From positions 1 through 49,769 of the forward strand of contig DGRE01000023.1 of assembly GCA_002389905.1 (NCBI GenBank): a DNA stretch of 49,769 bases, given 5' to 3'. The notes beneath the pieces were generated by a model that was given only the letters and a program-made list of their open reading frames with translations, ran no database searches and was not told the origin of the DNA. The stretch is from Hungatella sp. UBA4396 (GTDB lineage Bacteria; Bacillota; Clostridia; Lachnospirales; Lachnospiraceae). Positions 1 to 6,848 of the stretch are shown in pieces. The position numbers and the translations under genes are program-made. Position 1 is the first letter of the stretch. Each line of letters opens with the position of its first letter.

Positions 1-17
1 AAGGAATGTTGAAAACG

Positions 18-1142
18 ATGAAAAATCTGTACCTTATGATAAAACCCGTCAGCGGAATTTGTAACATGGGTTGCAAATATTGTTTTTATGCAGATGAAAC
101 CAATAAGCGTACGATTTCAAACTATGGTTTTATGTCTCATGAAACTCTGAAGCTGGTTATTGAGAAGGCATTAAAAAAAGCCACATGTCATTGCACAATT
201 GCTTTTCAAGGTGGAGAGCCGACTTTGGCGGGGCTTCCCTTTTTTCGTCAGGCAGTGGAATACAGTCAACGTTTTAATGTAAATAATTGCCGGATATCAT
301 TTTCCATACAGACAAATGGACTGGTAATTGATAAAGAATGGTGCAAATTTTTTTTTGAACATAATTTTCTGGTAGGAGTATCTTTAGATGGTCCAAAATC
401 TTTACATGATAAGTATCGGGTAGATGCACAGGGAAAGGGAACATACAGCCAGGTATTCCGGGCAGCCCAAATGCTGCAGCAACACCAGGTGGATGTTAAT
501 ATTTTAACGGTTATTACTGCAGACACCTGCCGTAACTTCCGTAAGATATACGGTTTTTTCGAACGCAGTGGATTTGAGTATCAGCAATATATTCCATGTC
601 TTGACTCATTGGAGGAAGAACGGGGGCAGCAGCCATGGTCATTAATTCCAAAGCACTATGAGGAATATTTAAAAACAGCTTTTGACTGTTGGTATCAGGA
701 AGCAATAACTGGACATAAACGTTATCATAGATATTTTGATAATTTATTGCTGATGCTTGACCGGCAGCAGCCGGAAAGCTGTGGAATGCAGGGAATTTGC
801 GGGATGCAGTATGTTGCGGAAGCTGATGGAAGTTTATACCCCTGCGATTTTTATATGCTTGACAACTATAAATTAGGAAATCTTAAATATGATACTTTTG
901 ACGAAGTTGATAAAAAGAGGGAAGAAATTCAGTTTATTAAGGAGAGTATAGATCTGCATGAAGATTGCGTGATATGTCAATGGAAACCGTTGTGTTATGG
1001 AGGATGCCGCCGTGACCGGGATTACTTTGAACATGGTTTTGGAAAGAATTATTATTGTGAAGCCTATAAAGGCTTTTTTCTCTACGCTTATTCCAGATTA
1101 GAACATTTATATTTTAAAATAATCTCGGAATCGCGTAAATAG
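18..1142 (+). CDS. Anaerobic sulfatase-maturase-type radical SAM/SPASM enzyme
   Basis: Radical SAM enzyme of the anaerobic sulfatase maturase (anSME) type. Family knowledge: it oxidises an active-site Cys or Ser of a sulfatase to formylglycine in the cytoplasm. The N-terminus carries the SAM-cluster motif CNMGCKYC (CX3CX2C, about residues 15-22), followed by GGEPTL, QTNG and SLDGP segments typical of this family. The C-terminal third carries the SPASM cysteines (CGMQGICG, YPCDFY, then CVICQWKPLCYGGC) that bind auxiliary 4Fe-4S clusters. Length (374 aa) is normal. An ATG at 6 is in frame, but the AAGGA at 1-5 abuts it, so the ATG at 18 is preferred. No sulfatase is in the window; a partner may lie just upstream. 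The stop codon overlaps the ribosome binding site of the next gene, suggesting an operon. The exact substrate is not shown by the sequence. Confidence 0.85.
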   Translation: MKNLYLMIKPVSGICNMGCKYCFYADETNKRTISNYGFMSHETLKLVIEKALKKATCHCTIAFQGGEPTLAGLPFFRQAVEYSQRFNVNNCRISFSIQTNGLVIDKEWCKFFFEHNFLVGVSLDGPKSLHDKYRVDAQGKGTYSQVFRAAQMLQQHQVDVNILTVITADTCRNFRKIYGFFERSGFEYQQYIPCLDSLEEERGQQPWSLIPKHYEEYLKTAFDCWYQEAITGHKRYHRYFDNLLLMLDRQQPESCGMQGICGMQYVAEADGSLYPCDFYMLDNYKLGNLKYDTFDEVDKKREEIQFIKESIDLHEDCVICQWKPLCYGGCRRDRDYFEHGFGKNYYCEAYKGFFLYAYSRLEHLYFKIISESRK

Positions 1143-1150
1143 GAGACATC

Positions 1151-1942
1151 GTGAATATTTTGTTTTTTACAGTCAGCTTTCTGGCAAGTATTATTGGAAC
1201 TATATGTGGAATTGGCGGCGGTGTAATCATAAAACCAACGATGGATATGCTTGGCCTTGCCAGTATATCGACTATCAGTTTTTTATCAGGCTGCACTGTT
1301 CTGGCAATGAGCAGTTACAATGTGATAATGAGCTTTTTAACCGGAGAGAACCAGGCTGAATTGAAAACAGGCACATTTCTGGCTGTAGGAGCTGTCATTG
1401 GAGGTATAGTTGGCAAACAGAGTTTTACGATAACAAAGGGAATGTTTTTGGATCCTGATATTGTCGGAGCTGTCCAGGCGGGATTTCTTACAGTTCTGAC
1501 GCTGTCAACGCTGATTTATACACTTAAAAAGCAGAAGATAAAGACACTTCAGGTAAAGTCTGAAGGAATCTGCATTATAATTGGTCTGCTTCTGGGATTT
1601 TTTTCTGCTTTTATTGGGATTGGAGGAGGTCCTGTTAATCTGGCTGTGCTTTATTATTTCTTTTCTATGGATATCAAAAGAGCAGCGCAGAGCAGTTTAT
1701 ATATTATTTTATTCAGCCAGATTTCCAGTATTGGTATAACTTTATGGACAAATACAGTTCCTGAATTTACTTTTTTTCAGCTTGTTATTATGATTGTTGG
1801 CGGTCTTACCGGCGCTATGTCTGGACGTTTTTTAAATAAGAGAATGAAAGAAAGGACAGTTGACCAATTATTTCGTGGAATAATGGCGATAATTATACTG
1901 ATAGGTCTTTATAATGTTTACCAATATTCTCTGATTTCTTAA
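1151..1942 (+). CDS. TauE/SafE family membrane permease
   Basis: Integral membrane protein of the TauE/SafE (DUF81) family, about 263 aa with seven to eight hydrophobic segments. The family hallmark is an internal duplication, seen as the two glycine-rich motifs GIGGGVIIKP near the N-terminus and GIGGGPVNLAV near residue 160. Members export or import small organosulfur or sulfite-like anions. Translation starts at a GTG with AGGAG six bases upstream, only 8 bp after the radical SAM gene. Co-transcription with an anSME-type enzyme makes a role in handling sulfate or sulfite released from glycans plausible, but that is inference. Confidence 0.85.
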   Translation: MNILFFTVSFLASIIGTICGIGGGVIIKPTMDMLGLASISTISFLSGCTVLAMSSYNVIMSFLTGENQAELKTGTFLAVGAVIGGIVGKQSFTITKGMFLDPDIVGAVQAGFLTVLTLSTLIYTLKKQKIKTLQVKSEGICIIIGLLLGFFSAFIGIGGGPVNLAVLYYFFSMDIKRAAQSSLYIILFSQISSIGITLWTNTVPEFTFFQLVIMIVGGLTGAMSGRFLNKRMKERTVDQLFRGIMAIIILIGLYNVYQYSLIS

Positions 1943-1945
1943 TCT

Positions 1946-1973
1946 AAAAAAGAGGGATAATACCCTCTTTTTT
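1946..1973. terminator. Bidirectional intrinsic terminator
   Basis: AAAAAAGAGGG (1946-1956) pairs perfectly with CCCTCTTTTTT (1963-1973) around a 6-nt loop. The A-tract and T-tract let it end transcription on both strands. It separates the convergent permease gene and the minus-strand ATPase gene, and overlaps the ATPase stop codon. Confidence 0.85.
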
Positions 1974-2985
1974 ATACCTCTATTTCCAAAGTCTTAGCAG
2001 ATAAAGCGCTTCCCTTACGAAGCTCCTGACGTGCCGTCTGTATAAGGGAATCCATTTTTTCAAGTTCCTCCAGCAAGACCTTTTCTTCCTCACTGGTATC
2101 AATCACCTTGCTGATTCCGCCGTTTTTAATAATAATCCGCCTGTCAGCCATAAGCGCCAGAAGAGGATCATGAGTTGCCATTAAAACGATCTTGTCAGAA
2201 GAAACCAAAAGATTAAGAGCCTTCTTGCGATCAATTCCGGCATTCTCAATTTCGTCAATGAGAACAATAGGAGAGGAACTTAAAATAGCGGTATCCGCAA
2301 TCATCAAGGCTCTGGACTGTCCTCCGCTTAAGCTGGTAACAGGAGTGGTCAAGTCAAACTTTTCTCCTGCCAGATTGTTGGCAGCCAGAATAATCTGTTC
2401 AATAATAGTCTGAGGATCTTCCACCAGACGGCTTACGGCGTGCATCCTTAAAAAGTCCTCTACCGTAAGGTCCATAACGAAGTTCATATTCTGGGAAAGC
2501 TGAGCTACCAGCCTGTTGTTGGAGGAAAAGCGCCATTTATTATCAGGCTTTTTGCCGTTGATTAAAATGCTGCGGCCCGTAGGCGTGTCATTTTGTGCCG
2601 CCCACTCAATATCCGCCAGGAGGCGGCTTTTACCGGAGCCTGTAGGCCCTACGATGGAAATGATCTGAGAGGTTTCCACCGTAAGTTCTGAAAAGCCTTC
2701 TGAAACACCGGATTTGTCATGTCCCGCCAGTATGGTCAGGGACGAAACATGGTTGTCCTTTTCCAGACCCAGAAATGCCTTCATCTGTTCAATATAAACC
2801 GGAAGATTTGCCAGAAGCTTTTCCTTTTCAATGGCCTGGTCTTCCACTTCTTCCTCTGTAAAATGCTCTAAATATTCTTCAAAGGTCTTGTCCCCGTATC
2901 CTGCAATATCCAGCTTGTTCTGTTCAAAATAGGCTGAGGTAAAGGGATATTCCTGAAGCAGTTGGTCTAAAGTTAAATTCATCAT
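1972..2985 (-). CDS. ABC-type ATPase with N-terminal DUF1858-like domain, third gene of an unassigned operon
   Basis: ATPase of the ABC superfamily, 337 aa. Seen: Walker A GPTGSGKS (113-120), Q-loop glutamines around 162-165, signature LSGGQ (219-223), Walker B VLIDE (241-245) and an H-loop THD (271-273). Residues 1-100 are an extra acidic helical region whose start (DQLLQEYPFTSAYFEQN) resembles the N-terminus of the solute-binding-fold protein encoded two genes upstream and looks DUF1858-like. There is no transmembrane segment and no permease gene nearby, so this is probably not a transport ATPase. Its start overlaps the stop of the preceding GTPase gene by 4 bp (ATGA), indicating translational coupling. 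The function is unknown; an activation or metallocofactor-insertion role is inference from the HypB-like partner. Confidence 0.8.
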   Translation of the reverse strand: MMNLTLDQLLQEYPFTSAYFEQNKLDIAGYGDKTFEEYLEHFTEEEVEDQAIEKEKLLANLPVYIEQMKAFLGLEKDNHVSSLTILAGHDKSGVSEGFSELTVETSQIISIVGPTGSGKSRLLADIEWAAQNDTPTGRSILINGKKPDNKWRFSSNNRLVAQLSQNMNFVMDLTVEDFLRMHAVSRLVEDPQTIIEQIILAANNLAGEKFDLTTPVTSLSGGQSRALMIADTAILSSSPIVLIDEIENAGIDRKKALNLLVSSDKIVLMATHDPLLALMADRRIIIKNGGISKVIDTSEEEKVLLEELEKMDSLIQTARQELRKGSALSAKTLEIEV

Positions 2986-3683
2986 GTCTTATCCGCCCCC
3001 AAATTGATTTTTTTAACATTTCCCATCTGAAATGCTTCTCCGATTCTCGTTTCTCCAAGACAGTAGGAGCAAAGAGCGGAAGGCATTGGGAAGCGAAGCT
3101 GCATGCCCTGAACCGATTCGATGTTCTGATTTTCATCGTAAATAAGACTTCCCAGCTCATAGGCTCCCTGGCCTGTCAGACCGTTTACGTGCATGGTGAC
3201 GGCACGGGGATTGACGGAACTTACGCAGGAAGCGAAAACCTCACGCTCTGCCTGGGATACAATATCTCCCTTGGTAATGACTACAAAGTCAGCGGACTTT
3301 AACATAGGTCCGATTTTTTTCGGTGTATTGATTCCGGAAAGATTATCGATCACGCAGACTCCCTTGATTTCCTTTAAATAAGGAGAACAGCGGTTGCAAA
3401 GTCCGGCAGATTCCGTGATGAGCAGGTCCAGCTTTTCCTGGTTGCCCCAGTTTACCACCTCTTCGATATTGGAAGCGAAGAAGTGGTCCGGGCATAAGGC
3501 GCCGGAAAGGCCCTTTTTAACCGGGATACCGGCTTTTTCATAAGCAATATCATCATCTGTATAAAGACAGTCAAATTTCACTACGCCTACCTTAATATTT
3601 CTTGTCTGAAAGGAGGCAATGGTTTTTAAGATGACAGAAGTCTTCCCTGAGGAGGGAGGGCCTGAAAATATAATTAAATTCAT
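2982..3683 (-). CDS. HypB/UreG-like P-loop GTPase with two CxxC pairs
   Basis: SIMIBI-class P-loop NTPase, 233 aa, resembling HypB/UreG/CobW-type metal-insertion GTPases. Seen: Walker A GPPSSGKT (8-15), an ESAG segment (91-94) followed by CNRC (96-99), a G4-like TKGD (137-140), and a G5-like region NGLTGQG as in HypB. A C-terminal CSYC (205-208) gives a second cysteine pair suited to binding a metal or Fe-S cluster. It overlaps both neighbours by 4 bp, so the three proteins are probably made in a fixed ratio. Family members deliver Ni or other metals to enzymes; the client and metal here are unknown. No hydrogenase, urease or CODH gene is in the window. Confidence 0.8.
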   Translation of the reverse strand: MNLIIFSGPPSSGKTSVILKTIASFQTRNIKVGVVKFDCLYTDDDIAYEKAGIPVKKGLSGALCPDHFFASNIEEVVNWGNQEKLDLLITESAGLCNRCSPYLKEIKGVCVIDNLSGINTPKKIGPMLKSADFVVITKGDIVSQAEREVFASCVSSVNPRAVTMHVNGLTGQGAYELGSLIYDENQNIESVQGMQLRFPMPSALCSYCLGETRIGEAFQMGNVKKINLGADKT

Positions 3684-4933
3684 AAGAGCTCCTTTTCTGC
3701 AGCATGGTAAAACAGTTTTTCAGTGGTTTTGATCAACTCTCCGATATCATGGCTGTGAATATAATCCCAGCCAAGCCACATGAAGTTCTGCTCCGGCTTT
3801 AAGTGATTGTCTACCAAAGGATTGGTGGAAGGGAACTTTCCGTTAGAGGAAAGAATATCGCCGATTTCCTTGGAATAAAGGAAATCCACAAAAGGCTTCA
3901 CCTTATCTCTGTTCTTACCCTTTGCCAGAAGGAAGATCGGGCTTATGATTGCTCCATCCTTTGGCCATACCGGGCGCATTGGGCTTTTCTCATCTGCCAT
4001 GGCAGCAAAGAAGTAAGGCGAAATGGTAACAGCGGGAACCTTATTTCCGTCTTTTGCAATATGGGATTTCACCATCTGAGCTGGATGCATGCTGCGCAGA
4101 AGGGCTTTCCCCATCTTTTCAATGCCCTCATCGCCATAATAACGGTGGATATGAAGCAAAAATGCATTGAACATATCCAGATCCTTCATAGGCATGCTGA
4201 CGCTATTTTCAAACTCAGGCTTCATTAAGTCTGCCCAGCTTTCAGGAATTGGTCTGTCACCTAAAACATTGGTATTTACCATAAAGACGGCAGGAACAAT
4301 GCCGATAATGGCATACTGGTTTTTCGGATCTTTTAAGGAAATGGTGTCCTTATCAAAATCAGGGTTGATCTGCTCTATATCGGAAAGATCTTCAAATACG
4401 CCGGCATCTCCATAACGTCCCATCAGAGTTTTGTCAAAAAACAAGTCGAAACCTGCGGATAAGTAAAGGTCAGATAAAGCATCTGCATTGCCGTCTGCGG
4501 CAATAACCCGTTCCTTTACATCGTCAAGGCCTAAGTTGGCAGATTTTAAATTGTAGTCCACCTTGTAATCCATATAATCCTTCTGGGATTCCATCCAGGC
4601 TTCGAATTTTTCTAAAAGAGGAAGACGGATAGGGCAGGGAAGTACGCCTTCAATGCGGATATCCCCGCCGTCTTCCTTCTTTGTAGGGGTGAGGCCAGAG
4701 GTAAAGCTGGGAAGATTTTGCTCAATGACTTCTTCCAATTTCTCTATAAAAATTTCCTGATTCAGCTTTCTCATGGATAAAGCCATTTCAAGAGTAATGC
4801 TCTTTCCAAGGGTACTGCGCATAGCTGGGTCATTTAAATTTTCAAAACCGTTTGAAACAAACAGTCCGATCGTCTCAGGGTATTTTTCAGTTATATCGTA
4901 AATGGTGTCGGAAGCTTTAAAATAGTTTGCCAT
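3680..4933 (-). CDS. Cytoplasmic solute-binding-fold protein with N-terminal DUF1858-like domain
   Basis: A 417-aa protein in two parts. Residues 1-75 (ASDTIYDITEKYPETIGLF and onward) look like a DUF1858-type helical domain. The remainder resembles type 2 periplasmic binding proteins of ABC importers (IIGIVPAVFMVNTNVLG, PESWADLMKPEF, SPIFLLAKGKNRDKVKPFVDFLYS). Unlike true binding proteins it has no signal peptide or lipobox, so it should stay in the cytoplasm. It is the first gene of a three-gene operon with a HypB-like GTPase and an ABC ATPase. A ribosome binding site (AAAGGACG) precedes the ATG. Automated annotation would call it an ABC transporter substrate-binding protein, but the missing signal and missing permeases argue against that. 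Ligand unknown. Confidence 0.75.
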   Translation of the reverse strand: MANYFKASDTIYDITEKYPETIGLFVSNGFENLNDPAMRSTLGKSITLEMALSMRKLNQEIFIEKLEEVIEQNLPSFTSGLTPTKKEDGGDIRIEGVLPCPIRLPLLEKFEAWMESQKDYMDYKVDYNLKSANLGLDDVKERVIAADGNADALSDLYLSAGFDLFFDKTLMGRYGDAGVFEDLSDIEQINPDFDKDTISLKDPKNQYAIIGIVPAVFMVNTNVLGDRPIPESWADLMKPEFENSVSMPMKDLDMFNAFLLHIHRYYGDEGIEKMGKALLRSMHPAQMVKSHIAKDGNKVPAVTISPYFFAAMADEKSPMRPVWPKDGAIISPIFLLAKGKNRDKVKPFVDFLYSKEIGDILSSNGKFPSTNPLVDNHLKPEQNFMWLGWDYIHSHDIGELIKTTEKLFYHAAEKELL

Positions 4934-4969
4934 TTTTTCGTCCTTTCTCTGGTGATAACGTCAAAGTTA

Positions 4970-5023
4970 TATGATATACTTATGATAGCATATGATTTCC
5001 GATTTGTGCGTTGTAAATACAAC
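4970..5023. promoter_or_regulatory. Phased TATGAT repeats and 14-bp palindrome upstream of the three-gene operon
   Basis: TATGAT occurs three times at 4970, 4981 and 4991, one helical turn apart, and is followed by the perfect palindrome GTTGTA-AA-TACAAC at 5010-5023. They lie 40-90 bp upstream of the start of the minus-strand operon, where a promoter and operator would be expected. I cannot assign a regulator or a clear -35/-10 pair. Confidence 0.45.
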
Positions 5024-5107
5024 AAGCTGAGAAATAAAAAAGACAAAATAATATAAGTAGGTTATTGTAAGCAGGGGATTTAAAAGATATTCATAAAAGA
5101 ATGTAGA

Positions 5108-5383
5108 TTAAGTATTATCTGGTTCATCTACAGCTGATGTATTTGGAGGATGTGTGCGCCGATCGTATAAAATTATAGACGTTTTAGTTTTTATATGTAT
5201 TTGTTCTTTTTTTAGAATTGTTCGGATACGCTGGTTTATTTCATAATCCCGATCACCTTTAGTAAAAACAGAGCAACAGAGATAATCACATTTGGCGGTT
5301 CTATTAGGAGAAGCTTGTATTATGAAGATAAAACTCTCCGAATCTAAATGGCTGGAGATAAGATAATCTGCGGGCTCTTCCAT
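5108..5383 (-). CDS. Possible small hypothetical protein
   Basis: A 91-aa open frame beginning MEEPADYLISSHLDSES. It has no recognisable domain. It contains several cysteines (CDYLCC) and a charged centre (KGDRDYEINQRIRTILKKEQ). The ATG lacks a convincing ribosome binding site. The frame continues upstream to about 5416 without another ATG, so it may be a remnant of a longer gene. It lies downstream of the minus-strand RNA gene and upstream of the three-gene operon, in the same orientation. It may be noncoding. Confidence 0.3.
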   Translation of the reverse strand: MEEPADYLISSHLDSESFIFIIQASPNRTAKCDYLCCSVFTKGDRDYEINQRIRTILKKEQIHIKTKTSIILYDRRTHPPNTSAVDEPDNT

Positions 5384-5449
5384 ACAGATGCAGCCTGATA
5401 AAGAAGGTCCTGGCCTGACTCATTCAAAAGAAGCCTCCTTTCCTTTAAA

Positions 5450-5621
5450 ATAAAGGACCTTGCAAAAGCAAGGCCCTATTCATGCGTTTTCGTTCGATTC
5501 CAAAGAATCTATTCGGTTTGTGGTTTCCGCATAACCCACAGGCTGGCTCCACAGAAGGCTGCATACCGACACAGTCAACTGCTTCAATGCCGCGATAGCT
5601 AGTCAACGCTGCTATCCTCTA
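5450..5621 (-). ncRNA. Unassigned structured RNA gene, about 170 nt
   Basis: Read on the minus strand, a good promoter (TTGACT, 16-bp spacer, TATAAT) would start a transcript near 5621 that ends at a strong intrinsic terminator at 5476-5455. Between them no ORF stands out, but several helices form: GATAGC with GCTATC, a GTGG/CCAC hairpin, GATTC-TTTG-GAATC, and ATGCG with CGCAT closing the 3' part. The motif GTTGACT occurs twice about 26 nt apart. It does not match the cores I know for T-box, SAM, cobalamin, c-di-GMP, THF or fluoride riboswitches, SRP RNA, RNase P or tmRNA. It could be a diverged 6S-like RNA, a lineage-specific sRNA, or an attenuator. Confidence 0.55.
5455..5476 (-). terminator. 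Intrinsic terminator of the RNA gene
   Basis: On the minus strand GGGCCTTGC, loop TTTT, GCAAGGTCC forms a 9-bp stem with one G-U pair, followed by TTTATTTT. It closes the transcript started at the promoter near 5627-5654. Confidence 0.8.
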
Positions 5622-5626
5622 CTTTT

Positions 5627-5654
5627 ATTATAGCATAAAACAGCCTTAAGTCAA
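5627..5654 (-). promoter_or_regulatory. Sigma-A-type promoter of the RNA gene
   Basis: Minus strand: -35 TTGACT at 5654-5649, spacer of 16 bp, -10 TATAAT at 5632-5627. It is among the closest matches to consensus in the window, and it points at the structured RNA rather than at a nearby coding start. Confidence 0.7.
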
Positions 5655-5834
5655 TGAAAACCGGGATTTACAAAGCTTGAAGCTGTTATATACACGCATG
5701 TACATATGCCCTATTTATTATATGCAGAAAGTAAAAAAATGAAAATAAAAATGTTTTATGGATCCAGACAATAAATGGATATCCAGCCCAACCTGGAGGT
5801 TCCGGGAATTTATATAATTATCAGGAGGAAACAG

Positions 5835-6749
5835 ATGACGCTGCAGCAATTAAGATATATCATACAAATCGCACAGACAGGCTCTTTTCATACGGCTGCT
5901 CAGACCTTCTTCATCACCCAGCCCAGCCTTTCCAAAGCCGTTGCAGAGCTGGAAAAGGAAATGGGGATTTTGATTTTTCACCGCACCAACAGGGGGGTGA
6001 CCTTATCTGAAGAAGGAACAAAATTTTTATCTTATGCCCGCCAGGTCATAGAACAGGCAGAGCTTTTAGAACAGCAGTATAAGCAGAATACTCCGGTACG
6101 CCGGGTCTTTGCCATTTCCGCACAGCACTATGCCTTTGTGGTCAATGCTTTTGTAACACTGATACAGGAATACGGACAGGCCCAGTATGAATTTTCTCTG
6201 AGAGAATCACGGACCTTTGATATTATCGAGGATGTGCGCACAAGGCGCAGCGAGCTGGGAATCCTGTATATGAGCCATTTTAACTGTGAAGTCATAAAGC
6301 GCATCCTGCGTGAAAACAACTTGCGCTTTGTATCCCTTTTTACCGCACAGCCCCATGTCTTTGTCAGCAGCAAAAACCCTTTGGTTAAAAAGGAATGGGT
6401 CACCTTGGAAGACCTGGCTGATTACCCACGCCTCACCTATGAGCAGGGAATCAACAATTCCTTTTACTTTTCAGAAGAGCTGCACAGCGTGGAATTCAGT
6501 CCCAAAAGCATTGTGGTTTCAGACCGTGCAACCCTTTTTAATCTGCTGATCGGCATTGACGGATATACAATTTCCTCCGGTATCCTCAGCAAGGATTTAA
6601 ACGGAACGGACATTGTGTCCATTCCTTTAAAAAGCGAGGAAACCATGGATATCGGTTACGTTTATAACGAAGGAAGCCAGCTAAGCCCTCTTGGAGAACG
6701 TTATATTACGCTGCTGCGAGAGTATGTTGCCTCTTATTACATGATATAG
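5835..6749 (+). CDS. LysR-family transcriptional regulator
   Basis: LysR-type regulator, 304 aa. The N-terminal winged helix-turn-helix is clear (MTLQQLRYIIQIAQTGSF, then TAAQTFFITQPSLSKAVAEL), followed by a linker helix and an effector domain resembling type 2 binding proteins. An upstream in-frame ATG at 5775 exists, but AGGAGGAA lies six bases before the ATG at 5835, and that start gives the canonical N-terminus. About 100 bp downstream, in the same direction, is a MetE-like methyltransferase gene with its own promoter, a likely regulatory target. The effector is unknown. Confidence 0.9.
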   Translation: MTLQQLRYIIQIAQTGSFHTAAQTFFITQPSLSKAVAELEKEMGILIFHRTNRGVTLSEEGTKFLSYARQVIEQAELLEQQYKQNTPVRRVFAISAQHYAFVVNAFVTLIQEYGQAQYEFSLRESRTFDIIEDVRTRRSELGILYMSHFNCEVIKRILRENNLRFVSLFTAQPHVFVSSKNPLVKKEWVTLEDLADYPRLTYEQGINNSFYFSEELHSVEFSPKSIVVSDRATLFNLLIGIDGYTISSGILSKDLNGTDIVSIPLKSEETMDIGYVYNEGSQLSPLGERYITLLREYVASYYMI

Positions 6750-6807
6750 CTTTAAGTTATCACAAATGATTGAATTTAAGTATTAACGCATATCAGCGTG
6801 CTTATTG

Positions 6808-6813
6808 TATAAT
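6808..6813 (+). promoter_or_regulatory. -10 element before the MetE-like gene
   Basis: TATAAT at 6808-6813, about 36 bp before the ATG at 6849, with only a weak -35 (TTAACG, 6783-6788, 19-bp spacing). A poor -35 fits a promoter needing an activator such as the adjacent LysR protein. No SAM or T-box riboswitch is visible in the short leader. Confidence 0.5.
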
Positions 6814-6848
6814 GCAGACATACAAAAACAGCTAAGGAGATTATACAT

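Noticed and set aside
1972..4933. Reading the operon as a standard ABC importer
   Set aside because: The binding-fold protein lacks a signal peptide, there is no permease, and a HypB-like GTPase is embedded in the overlap chain.
5450..5621. Confident 6S RNA, SRP RNA or riboswitch assignment
   Set aside because: Size and isolation fit 6S, but the 5' and 3' ends do not form a clear closing stem and no diagnostic core sequence is present.
6750..6848. SAM or T-box riboswitch before the MetE-like gene
   Set aside because: The leader after the -10 is about 30 nt and holds no such core.
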